Source: Synechococcus sp. UW140
Lineage (GTDB): Bacteria > Cyanobacteriota > Cyanobacteriia > PCC-6307 > Cyanobiaceae
Direction of reading: 5' to 3'
Assembly: GCF_900474295.1 (NCBI RefSeq)
Contig: NZ_UCOB01000019.1
Span: forward strand, 1 to 57,784
DNA length: 57,784 nt
Below, in pieces: positions 25,595 through 33,257 of this stretch. Both the position numbers and the translations under genes were made by a program. Below the pieces are notes generated by a model that saw only the letters and a program-made list of their open reading frames with translations, did not search any database and was not told the DNA's origin. Each line of letters starts with the position of its first letter. Within the stretch, counting starts at the first letter, position 1.

Positions 25595-27695
25595 AGAGCA
25601 GCGGTTCGCTGATCACCATGGATGGACATGGCAACTGGTTGATCAGGCTGCTGGTGCGATCGCTAGCTGGGATCCGCAGGCCTGCGACACGGCGTCGCTG
25701 CGAGCGCAGGATCACGAGATCGTGTTCCCAGCTCAGTCGCTGGATCGTCTGGTCAATACCGGGCCCACGCACCAGTTCGATCCGGATGCTCTGCCCCATC
25801 GTGCTTTGTGGAATCCAGCGATTCAGTTCTTGCTCCATCCAGGCGCGATCTTGGCGGCCGAAGCGAGGGTCGTGAATGTGCAGCAGGGTGATGTGAGCGG
25901 TTTGCCGTTCTGGGCAGGACGCCATGAGCCGCAGTGCCAGCTCAAACTGTTCTCGGGCACTGGCCGATAGATCTTTGATCGGCACAAGGACTCTGCCGAG
26001 CTGTTCCGGTGCCTGGTCCCCCAGGTTCACAACAACCACGGGGCAATGGGCGGTGCGGCAGACGCCGTCGACGAGATCGCCGAACAGCCAGTTGCGCAGT
26101 TTGTCGGGGCGACCGGTGCCGATCACGAGCAGGTCAGCACCTTGCTCAAGGGCGCTGCGGCTCATGCCACCGGCGATGTCTTCATCAAGACGGAGCACCC
26201 CGTGGGTGGTGACCTCGAGATCCTGACCGATCTGGGCTGCTTGACTGAGGCGGGCACGGGCTGCGGCGATGGCCCGGTTTAGCCCACCCCTGGCTTCTTC
26301 CACGCTTGGGCACACCAGTGCCAGGGGAATCAAGGTGCCGGAGGATCCCGTGGCATTGCTGCCGGTGAGCAGCTTCGAGGCGATACTGAGCAGCCCTTGT
26401 TCGGTGGCGGGGTTCGCCACGGGCACCACAATGCTCAGCGGGCGCTGAACCACATCCGAGGACCCGCCAGCGTCTGCGTTGGTTGGGAGCGGCGCTGTTG
26501 GGTTGCGATTCGGATCGCTGGGGGACACCAAGCGGGTGACTGAACGTGTGGTCAGCACAGGGCCCAGCGTGGCGGTGACCACCATGACTGCCAGCACGCT
26601 GTTCAGCACCACCGCATCGAGCAGACCGGCCTGGTATCCCACGAATGCGGTGGCCAGGGTCGCTGCCACTTTGGGCATGGCCAGTGACCACATCATCAGA
26701 ATCTGGTTGCCGTTGTATCCGAACAGCCGACCGGCGATCAGGGATGCCGCACCTTTGCAGCCAAGCGCTCCCACCAGCATCAGTGCGGTGAATTCAAAGT
26801 TGCTGATGCTGGCCCCCAGGCTGTTCACATCGAGCAGCAGCCCGAGATGGATAAAGAAGATCGGGATAAAGAGGGCGCCACCCACGAAGATCACCAGTTC
26901 CTTGGCCTTGCCCTCCGGCAGCACAGAGTTCACGGCAAGGCCGGCGAGGAAAGCACCAACGATCTTCTCGACCCCCGCCAGCTCAGCGCCGAGTGAGGCG
27001 ACGAACAGCACCAAAAGCACCGCCAAGAACACCCTGTTCTCATCAGTGATTGTTCGGATCCACAGTCGCTTGCCCACCGCTCTGATCCCAAAAATCACCA
27101 CGGCAGCAAACGCAAGAATGCTGGTCAGCAAGCTGACCAATCCCATGGGGGTGAGGCTGCCCTTGCCAAGGCCGAGGGCAACGGCCAGTAGGACTAAGGC
27201 GGAAATGTCGGTGAGGATCGTGCTGCCAACGCTGACGATCACTGATTCGTCACGCTGGGCGCCATAGCTGCGAACAATCGGATACCCCAAAGGCGTATGA
27301 GTTGCCATCAGAGCCCCGAGCAAGAGACTTGGCACTAAGCCGAAGCCGAACAGCTGGCCGATGCCAACGCCGGTGCCGACGCCGAGCAGAAACACCAGGA
27401 TGCCGAAGCTGGCGGACCGGCGCTTGACCCTGTTGAACTCTTCAAGGTCGATTTCCAATCCGACGATGAACAGCAGATAGATGGCACCGATATCGGAGAG
27501 CAGCCGAATCGTTTCGCCGTCGGCTTCTAGCCAGTGAAGACCGTGGGGGCCTGCGGCTAGGCCGGCAATCAGCAGGCCCACAAGATCAGGCAGGCCGAGA
27601 CGCCGTATCAAGGGCGGCACCACGACGATGATGGCGACCAGCAGGGCGAAGATGCCGAGCGGGTGGTGCATCAGATGGGAGAGCGTGGCACCCAT
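25593..27695 (-). CDS. CPA2-type cation:proton antiporter with tandem universal-stress-like tail
   Basis: A 700-residue protein. The first 385 residues are a Na+/H+ (or K+/H+) exchanger membrane domain of about 12 helices; landmarks are GLPDLVGLLIAGLAAGPHGL, YLLFIVGLEIDLEEF (antiporter 2 family), LTDISALVLLAVAL and GAFLAGLAVNSVLPEG. After a Pro/Gly/Ser linker (about 395-420) come two universal-stress-like segments: one with DLLVIGTGRPDKLRNWLFGDL..CPVVVVN and a more divergent second one with HDLVILRSQRRR..CPSMVIS. Such tails are thought to bind nucleotides and regulate transport. The ABC transporter gene lies 32 bases upstream. Confidence 0.92.
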   Translation of the reverse strand: MGATLSHLMHHPLGIFALLVAIIVVVPPLIRRLGLPDLVGLLIAGLAAGPHGLHWLEADGETIRLLSDIGAIYLLFIVGLEIDLEEFNRVKRRSASFGILVFLLGVGTGVGIGQLFGFGLVPSLLLGALMATHTPLGYPIVRSYGAQRDESVIVSVGSTILTDISALVLLAVALGLGKGSLTPMGLVSLLTSILAFAAVVIFGIRAVGKRLWIRTITDENRVFLAVLLVLFVASLGAELAGVEKIVGAFLAGLAVNSVLPEGKAKELVIFVGGALFIPIFFIHLGLLLDVNSLGASISNFEFTALMLVGALGCKGAASLIAGRLFGYNGNQILMMWSLAMPKVAATLATAFVGYQAGLLDAVVLNSVLAVMVVTATLGPVLTTRSVTRLVSPSDPNRNPTAPLPTNADAGGSSDVVQRPLSIVVPVANPATEQGLLSIASKLLTGSNATGSSGTLIPLALVCPSVEEARGGLNRAIAAARARLSQAAQIGQDLEVTTHGVLRLDEDIAGGMSRSALEQGADLLVIGTGRPDKLRNWLFGDLVDGVCRTAHCPVVVVNLGDQAPEQLGRVLVPIKDLSASAREQFELALRLMASCPERQTAHITLLHIHDPRFGRQDRAWMEQELNRWIPQSTMGQSIRIELVRGPGIDQTIQRLSWEHDLVILRSQRRRVAGLRIPASDRTSSLINQLPCPSMVISEPLL

Positions 27696-27727
27696 GGGGA
27701 GAAAAGTTTGGGGAGGACGAGGGCGCT

Positions 27728-29569
27728 CTAGAGCGCCAGTGTTTCACCAGGCAGAAGGCCCGCTTGCACACGCCAGAGGTCCGCATAGGCACCGCCCTGC
27801 ATGAGCAGGGTGTGGTGCTGACCTTGTTGCACGATGCGACCTTGATCCATCACCACAATCTGATCAGCGTGGCGCACGGTGCTGAGACGGTGTGCAATCA
27901 CCAGTGTGGTGCGGTTGGCCGTGATCTGCATCAAGGAACGTTGGATCGCTGCTTCGGTTTCGTTGTCCACTGCAGCCGTGGCCTCATCCAGAACCAGGAT
28001 GGGAGCATCCTTGAGAATCGCCCGTGCCAACGCGATTCTTTGCCTCTGGCCTCCGGATAGCCGTTGCCCCCGTTCCCCCACCACCGTGTCGTAACCCTCG
28101 GGTAGGGCTGAGATGAAACCGTCGGCTTCCGCTAGCTCAGCTGCCTGGATGACGGCAGTTCTGGAGGCTTCGGGGTCGGCGTAGGAGATGTTCTCTGCCA
28201 CCGTTCCATGGAAGAGGTAAACGTCCTGACTGACCAGAGCGATGCAGCGGCGAAGGTCTGCCAAATCGATCGCTTCGATCGATTCGCCATCGAGAGAGAT
28301 ACTGCCGTTGCTCAAGGGGTAGAGACGCAGAAGCAGCTTCACAAGCGTGCTTTTGCCCGACCCTGTTGCGCCGACGATCCCGATCGTCGCCCCGGCCTCC
28401 ACATGCAGGCAAAAGTCCTGCAGCAGTAAGGGGCGATCGCGGTAGTGAAAGCTGACGTTCTGGTAGTCGATCACTCCGCCTACGGTGTTTGGGCTGAGAC
28501 GTTTGCACCCGCCCTTGATCAAGATCGGTGTGTCGATCAGGTCAAGCACCCTTCGGGTGGAGGCCATCGAGCGTTGATAGTCATCCAGGGTGCGACCCAA
28601 GGTGGTGAGGGGCCAGAGCAGTCGCTGGGTAATGAACACCAGAAAGCTGTAGGTGCCGATCGAAAGCTCGCCTTGCCAGGTCTGCAGACCGCCGATGATC
28701 AGAATGGCAATGAAGGCGAACAGAATTGCGAAGCGGATCAGAGGGATGAACGCGGCAGAGAGTCGGATCGCCCGTCGGTTGCTCTGTCGGTAGGCGTCAC
28801 TGTCTTGACGCAGTTGCTCCAGCTCCCAGGTTTCGGCCGTGAAGCTCTTAATCGTGAGCATGCCGCTGATGTTGTTGGCCAGGCGTGAGCCCAGATTTCC
28901 GGCTCGCTCACGCACCTCGCGATAGCGCGGCGCCAGGCGCCGCTGAAAGAGCAGTGAACCCCAGAGAATCACAGGGATGGGCAAATAGGCGAAAAGGGCG
29001 ACACCGGGAGCCATCACCGCCATCGCTCCTCCCACCAGAACCACCGTGGTGATCAGTTGCAGAATCTCATTGGCGCCTCGATCGAGGAAGCGTTCCAGTT
29101 GATTGATGTCTTCGTTCAGTACGGTCAACAGCCGACCGCTGCTGTCGTGTTCGAAGAAGTCCATCTCCAGGTTCTGAAGATGGCTGTAGGCCTCTAGACG
29201 CACGCTGTGCTGAGTGGTCTGGGCCAGGTTTCGCCAGAGCACTCCATAGAGGTACTCAAACAAGGATTCGGCGCTCCAGACGATGAATGAGGCCACCGCA
29301 AGGACCAGGAGCTGGCTCGGCACATCATGTGCTCCGAGCTGTGATAACCAGTCCATCTGTTGCTGATCGATGCGGCTGGAGGCCAGCACCTCGACAGCCA
29401 GGGCGATCAAGACTGGCGGAGCAAGATCGAAGAATTTATTGATCACTGAGCACAATGCTGCCCACGTCACCAGCCGCCTGTGGGGGCGGAGATGGAGTAG
29501 CAGCCGCTGCAGAGTTGAGCCCTTGGCAATCAAGCGTTCTGTTGCGGAGGAACGGTTTTTTCTTGCCAT
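27728..29569 (-). CDS. ABC exporter, fused permease and ATPase
   Basis: A 613-residue half-transporter with an ABC exporter membrane domain (about 30-340, six helices) and a nucleotide-binding domain. Walker A is GATGSGKST, the signature motif is LSGGQRQRIALARA, Walker B is ILVLDEATAAVD and the switch His is in VIAHRLSTV. The type resembles cyanobacterial MsbA/MdlB-like multidrug or lipid exporters; the cargo cannot be told. It works as a homodimer or with another half-transporter. The ATG at 29569 lies 35 bases from a divergent small gene. Confidence 0.93.
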   Translation of the reverse strand: MARKNRSSATERLIAKGSTLQRLLLHLRPHRRLVTWAALCSVINKFFDLAPPVLIALAVEVLASSRIDQQQMDWLSQLGAHDVPSQLLVLAVASFIVWSAESLFEYLYGVLWRNLAQTTQHSVRLEAYSHLQNLEMDFFEHDSSGRLLTVLNEDINQLERFLDRGANEILQLITTVVLVGGAMAVMAPGVALFAYLPIPVILWGSLLFQRRLAPRYREVRERAGNLGSRLANNISGMLTIKSFTAETWELEQLRQDSDAYRQSNRRAIRLSAAFIPLIRFAILFAFIAILIIGGLQTWQGELSIGTYSFLVFITQRLLWPLTTLGRTLDDYQRSMASTRRVLDLIDTPILIKGGCKRLSPNTVGGVIDYQNVSFHYRDRPLLLQDFCLHVEAGATIGIVGATGSGKSTLVKLLLRLYPLSNGSISLDGESIEAIDLADLRRCIALVSQDVYLFHGTVAENISYADPEASRTAVIQAAELAEADGFISALPEGYDTVVGERGQRLSGGQRQRIALARAILKDAPILVLDEATAAVDNETEAAIQRSLMQITANRTTLVIAHRLSTVRHADQIVVMDQGRIVQQGQHHTLLMQGGAYADLWRVQAGLLPGETLAL

Positions 29570-29604
29570 CAGTTCTAGACCTCTCTTAGAGCGATGAGGT
29601 GTTC

Positions 29605-29802
29605 ATGACCCGTTCCCGTTCGATTAATCGATTTCACCGCTTTGTGGCACGCAAGCGTCGTCGCGGCCTGCGCTCAGTCCTCCCCCATCTGCGCCGGGAT
29701 GGAAGCGAAGCTGTGGATCAGCGCGATCTCTCCAACCGGTTGATCGCTCGATCCGAGCAAATGGATCTACGCCAGGAGCTGGACGAGCTCGGCACGAACT
29801 GA
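29605..29802 (+). CDS. Small basic hypothetical protein
   Basis: A 65-residue Arg-rich protein (RSRSINRFHRFVARKRRRGLRS) with an acidic end (MDLRQELDELGTN). The ATG at 29605 is preceded by GAGG at good spacing, which supports translation. I recognise no family. It is divergent from the ABC exporter and ends just before the terminator of the RRM gene. Binding to nucleic acid is possible from its charge but not shown. Confidence 0.5.
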   Translation: MTRSRSINRFHRFVARKRRRGLRSVLPHLRRDGSEAVDQRDLSNRLIARSEQMDLRQELDELGTN

Positions 29803-29826
29803 GCTCTTGCTCCTCGTTGCTAACAG

Positions 29827-29856
29827 CAAAAAGGCCACCGCTTGCGCAGGTGGCCT
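29827..29856 (-). terminator. Rho-independent terminator of the RRM gene
   Basis: On the minus strand an 8-bp stem, AGGCCACC with GGTGGCCT around a 9-base loop, is followed by five T. It lies about 30 bases past the stop of the RNA-binding protein gene, the best-formed intrinsic terminator in this part of the window. Confidence 0.85.
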
Positions 29857-29885
29857 GAATCAACAATGAGTCGGGGCTGGTCAGT

Positions 29886-30233
29886 TCACCAACGGTTTCC
29901 GCCGCCACCGCCACCGCCGTAGCCGCCGCCACCGCCGCCGCCGCCGCCGCCGCCGTAGCCGCCGCGGCCACCGCCACCGCCACCGGTACGCTCGCGGGGG
30001 GTTGCTTTATTGACGCGGATCATCCGACCCATCCATTCAACGTTCTGGAGGTCATCGATGGCCTTCTGCTCGTCGGCATCGGTATTCATCTCAACGAAGC
30101 CGAAGCCGCGTTTGCGACCGGTTTCACGGTCGAGGGGGAGGCTGGCGCTCTTGACTTCGCCGTACTGGCTGAACAGGTCAAGCAGGTCTTCCTGCTCAGC
30201 CTGGAAGGAGAGGTTGCCGATGTAAATGGTCAT
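29886..30233 (-). CDS. Glycine-rich RRM RNA-binding protein
   Basis: A 115-residue cyanobacterial Rbp. One RRM domain occupies about 1-80 with RNP2 IYIGNL (3-8) and RNP1 KRGFGFVEM; the loop aromatic residues Tyr4, Phe44 and Phe46 that stack on RNA are present. The tail is almost pure Gly with Tyr/Arg (GGGRGGYGGGG type) and ends NRW. Glycine-tailed Rbp proteins are cold-induced in cyanobacteria and some target mRNA to thylakoids. The gene has a long leader with a 9-bp inverted repeat and its own terminator. Confidence 0.93.
   Translation of the reverse strand: MTIYIGNLSFQAEQEDLLDLFSQYGEVKSASLPLDRETGRKRGFGFVEMNTDADEQKAIDDLQNVEWMGRMIRVNKATPRERTGGGGGGRGGYGGGGGGGGGGGYGGGGGGGNRW
29888..29990. repeat. 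GCC/CCG trinucleotide-rich tract coding the Gly tail
   Basis: Runs of CCGCCG/CCACCG triplets encode the polyglycine end of the RRM protein. Such tracts can slip in replication, so tail length may vary between strains. Confidence 0.7.
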
Positions 30234-30650
30234 TCCTGTGGGGACCGTTGGACGTGTGTGATCAGTGAAGTCGTGGTCCGAAAAGGATGTCCTTGATGCT
30301 GGAGCTGTTGAGCTGAAGCTGGGGGAGCGAGCCGATCAGAGCCGAACGCTGAAGCTGATGCCGCTCCACGCTACAGGGCCAGGTGGGTCGATCTCGGCCC
30401 AACGGCCTGTCACAAGAGCCTTCAAGGGGGTTCTTTTGAATCGCTTGAAGGCGGCAAGGGTGTGGATCGCAGTACTCCTCCTTCTTGCTCCTGAAAGGAT
30501 CTCCGATGGAGTGTTCTGTTGCTCGGAGTTCGCCACCGCGTGGTTCATTCTGATCAGAACAGGTGGAAGCCCCTCACCCTCAATGCTGAAAGCTTGTTCT
30601 TACTGGCTTCAGGGGGGCCCAGTGTGCAGATCAAGGAGTTTTGCGATGTT
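30234..30650. other. Leader region upstream of the RRM gene
   Basis: About 415 bp between the RRM gene and the next gene on the same strand. It contains GCCTTCAAG (30418-30426) and CTTGAAGGC (30444-30452), a perfect 9-bp inverted repeat with a 17-base loop, about 185-220 bases upstream of the RRM start. Open frames are present on both strands but none has recognisable content. A promoter and a regulated leader are likely (inference from cold-shock rbp genes). Confidence 0.45.
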
Positions 30651-30941
30651 TCAGAGCTTGTAAATCGAGGCTGCTTTGGACTTGCAGGTGGTTTGGGCCG
30701 CTTCGATCGAGGCCCCAGATTTCACTTCATCGAGGAAGCAATGACAGGTGTAGCTCCCCATCCCTTCAGGTGGGGATTCACCGGCGTGGGCCATGGCTGC
30801 ATTGAAGCTGGCCAGACAAAATTGTGTGATCAGTCCGTCATCTCCATCTGCCCAGGCGCTACCTGGCAGTGCTGCCAGCGTTGCTGACAGGCCGATTGGC
30901 ACCAGGGTTGCCTTAAGAAGAGCAGGCATGCGAAATGACAT
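30651..30941 (-). CDS. Exported small Cys-containing hypothetical protein
   Basis: A 96-residue protein with a signal peptide (hydrophobic core LVPIGLSATLAAL, cleavage site likely at SAWA) and a mature part of about 65 residues with four Cys: F-C-L-A-S-F, YTCHCF and TTCKSK. The pattern suggests two disulfides in the periplasm or lumen. I cannot name the family. Its ATG lies 4 bases after the stop of the DEAD-box helicase gene, so it is the second gene of that transcript, an odd pairing of an RNA helicase with an exported protein. Confidence 0.7.
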   Translation of the reverse strand: MSFRMPALLKATLVPIGLSATLAALPGSAWADGDDGLITQFCLASFNAAMAHAGESPPEGMGSYTCHCFLDEVKSGASIEAAQTTCKSKAASIYKL

Positions 30942-30945
30942 GGAG

Positions 30946-32775
30946 TTAAGACGCGGGCTGGATCTGTAGTTCTTTGTTCATTACCTTGAGCCGCTTCAAA
31001 GATGCAAAAACATCTTGTGGCATGCCTTTGGGAAGATCCACAAAACTGTGGGATTCAAAAATCTGAATGCGACCAATCATGCGACCTTGCAGACCGGATT
31101 CATTTGCGATCGCACCGACGAGGTTGCCGGGTTTGACGCGATCACGATGCCCCACCTCGACGCGAAATCGTTCCATATTGTCCTCGGGGGGACGCGACGC
31201 GCGCTCGGGTCTGCGGCGATCACCTCTCTCCCTGAAACGGTCGTCGCGACGTTCGAACCGCTGGCGGCCGGTGTTTTGCAGCCAACTCTCATCACCCTGT
31301 ACCAACAGAGGACCCGTGCCGACGGCAAGGGTCAGGGCGGCGAGCGCAAGACGTGAAGGCTCGATGTCGTGCTCTTTGCTGACGCGCTGGAGCAATTCCT
31401 GCAATAGGGCGGATTCATCGGGCTGATGGGGTTCGCCGGTGGCCGCATCGGTGAGCCGTTGCCGAAGCTTGTCGAGACGCGCTTGGTTGATCTCAGCATT
31501 GCTGGGGATCGCCATGGGTTCAATCGCCTGGTTGACGGCACGCTCCAGGTTGTTGACGAAGCGTCGTTCGCGAGGCGTTACGAACAAAATGGCTTCGCCT
31601 GTGCGGCCTGCGCGACCGGTCCGACCGATGCGATGCACGTAGGCCTCGCTGTCGAAGGGCATGTCGTAATTGATCACAAGACCAATGCGCTCTACATCCA
31701 GGCCCCTTGCAGCCACATCTGTAGCGACAAGGATGTTGACCGTTCCCTTGCGCAGCCGTTCCACAGTGCGCTCTCGCTGGTTCTGGGGAACATCCCCATT
31801 GAGCACAGCCACATCATGGCCAGCAGCCTCAAGGGATTCAGACACATTCAGGGTGATCGCCTTTGTGCGGGCGAAGATGATCACCCCTTCGCCGGTGACC
31901 GCCTCCAGCACCCGGTTGAGGGCTTCAAGTTTGTGGCTGTTCTGGAGGGTGATGCAGCGATGGCGGATGCGACGAGCTTCCTTCTCCTTCGTTTTAATCG
32001 TGATCTCAGCCGGTTCGCTGAGGTAGCGCTTGGACAGCCTGCGGATCTCGGAGGGCATCGTGGCTGAGAACAGCACGACCTGCCGCTGTTTAGGCAGCTG
32101 ATCGAGAATCCATTCGACGTCGTCGATGAAGCCCATGCGCAGCATTTCATCGGCTTCATCGAGAACCAGGCTGCGCAGACCGCTGGTGTCGAGCGTGCCC
32201 TGACGCATGTGGTCCATCACACGCCCTGGGGTGCCCACCACCACATCAACGCCGCGTTTAAGAGCGTGGATCTGGGACCGGAAATCAGAGCCTCCGTAGA
32301 TGGCCAAGACATTGAGATGGGGATGGCCGGCTGAGTAGGCACGGAAGGAGTCGGCCACCTGCATCGCCAGTTCCCTTGTGGGGGCAAGCACCAGGGCCTG
32401 GGGGCGTGGGCCATCCGCCTGCAAGCGTTCCAGGATGGGCAGGGCGAAGGCCGCGGTTTTGCCAGTGCCGGTTTGGGCCTGGCCAACGAGATCACGGCCG
32501 AGCATGAGCTCGGGGAATGCGGCCGCCTGAATCGGGGAGGGCTCTTTATACCCCTTCTCGTTGAGGGTGTTCAACAGCGCATCGCTGAAGCCGAACTGGG
32601 CAAATCCAGACGCCTCCTCTGGGGTGTCTTCGGTTGTTTCAATCACCGTGGTGAACACCGCGTTGGCATCGCTGCTTTCCTCAGTCGCAGGAGTCGTTTC
32701 GCTGTCTGCTGCCAGCTCAGTGGCACTGAGATCCACTGAGCACGCGAAATCTCCGTGCGCTGCACTTTGAGTCAT
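30946..32775 (-). CDS. deaD: DEAD-box ATP-dependent RNA helicase (DeaD/CsdA type)
   Basis: A 609-residue helicase. After a low-complexity acidic N-terminus of about 65 residues come the Q motif (FSDALLNTLNEKGYKEPSPIQ, split here by function into its aromatic and Gln parts), motif I AQTGTGKT, Ia PTRELAMQ, motif II DEAD, motif III SAT, and motif VI HRIGRTGRAGR. The C-terminus has a DbpA/CsdA-like RNA-binding domain (VEVGHRDRVKPGNLVGAIANE). An Arg-rich linker (RRDDRFRERGDRRRP) precedes it. In cyanobacteria this family includes the cold- and redox-induced CrhR; it unwinds structured RNA during cold adaptation and ribosome assembly. Confidence 0.94.
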   Translation of the reverse strand: MTQSAAHGDFACSVDLSATELAADSETTPATEESSDANAVFTTVIETTEDTPEEASGFAQFGFSDALLNTLNEKGYKEPSPIQAAAFPELMLGRDLVGQAQTGTGKTAAFALPILERLQADGPRPQALVLAPTRELAMQVADSFRAYSAGHPHLNVLAIYGGSDFRSQIHALKRGVDVVVGTPGRVMDHMRQGTLDTSGLRSLVLDEADEMLRMGFIDDVEWILDQLPKQRQVVLFSATMPSEIRRLSKRYLSEPAEITIKTKEKEARRIRHRCITLQNSHKLEALNRVLEAVTGEGVIIFARTKAITLNVSESLEAAGHDVAVLNGDVPQNQRERTVERLRKGTVNILVATDVAARGLDVERIGLVINYDMPFDSEAYVHRIGRTGRAGRTGEAILFVTPRERRFVNNLERAVNQAIEPMAIPSNAEINQARLDKLRQRLTDAATGEPHQPDESALLQELLQRVSKEHDIEPSRLALAALTLAVGTGPLLVQGDESWLQNTGRQRFERRDDRFRERGDRRRPERASRPPEDNMERFRVEVGHRDRVKPGNLVGAIANESGLQGRMIGRIQIFESHSFVDLPKGMPQDVFASLKRLKVMNKELQIQPAS

Positions 32776-32879
32776 TTTGAAAAGGCAGTGGCCTGATTGA
32801 TCCCTTCAAGTCAGGCCGGCAAAGTCCAACACGGCCGAGGCCGTTCTGATTGCTTGCCCTTTCTTTCAAGGTTGATTGC

Positions 32880-33257
32880 TCAACTTAACACTCGACCGAA
32901 ATCATCTTCCAATCGTTCGATGTCGCTTTCCTCCAGCAATGCACCGTGCTGCACCTCAATCAGCAGCAGTCCCTCTTGCCCGCCCTGCGCTCGGTGAATG
33001 GCGCCACAGGGGATGTGCAGTGTCATGCCAGGGGTCGCTGAGGTCCAGCGGCCATCGCACAACAGATCGCCGCTCCCTTCCGCCACTGTCCAGTTCTCGC
33101 TGCGATGGTGATGACGTTGCAGGCTCAGCCTCTGGCCTGCATTGAGCCAGAGTCGTTTGAGCTTGTAGCCGGAACCTTCCCGCAGTTCTTCGTACCACCC
33201 CCAGGGGCGGATCACCCGTTCATCTGCGCTGCTCACCGTCTCCCTGCGGGGTTTCAA
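32880..33257 (-). CDS. Cupin protein, mannose-6-phosphate isomerase type II-like
   Basis: A cupin of about 118-125 residues with the type II phosphomannose isomerase signature: RPWGWYEEL, GYKLKRLWLNAGQRLSLQRHHHRSENW (metal-binding His residues), then GMTLHIPCGAIHRAQ (second metal motif). Full GMP/PMI bifunctional proteins carry this module at the C-terminus; here it stands alone. The TTG at 33257 overlaps the recD stop; a GTG at 33236 would start closer to the conserved VIRPWGWY and is a good alternative. Activity on mannose 6-phosphate is inferred, not proven by the motifs. Confidence 0.8.
   Translation of the reverse strand: MKPRRETVSSADERVIRPWGWYEELREGSGYKLKRLWLNAGQRLSLQRHHHRSENWTVAEGSGDLLCDGRWTSATPGMTLHIPCGAIHRAQGGQEGLLLIEVQHGALLEESDIERLEDDFGRVLS

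Noticed and set aside
26479-27267. 262-codon plus-strand frame within the antiporter gene
   Set aside because: Shadow of the membrane domain on the other strand; composition (Ser/Ala/Thr-rich) is typical of antisense frames.
29888-29990. Dense short repeats that could suggest a CRISPR-like array
   Set aside because: They are triplet repeats encoding the polyglycine tail of the RRM protein; there are no spacers.
30265-30663. 132-codon plus-strand frame upstream of the RRM gene
   Set aside because: No recognisable domain, no good ribosome-binding site, and it runs into the end of the exported-protein gene on the other strand.
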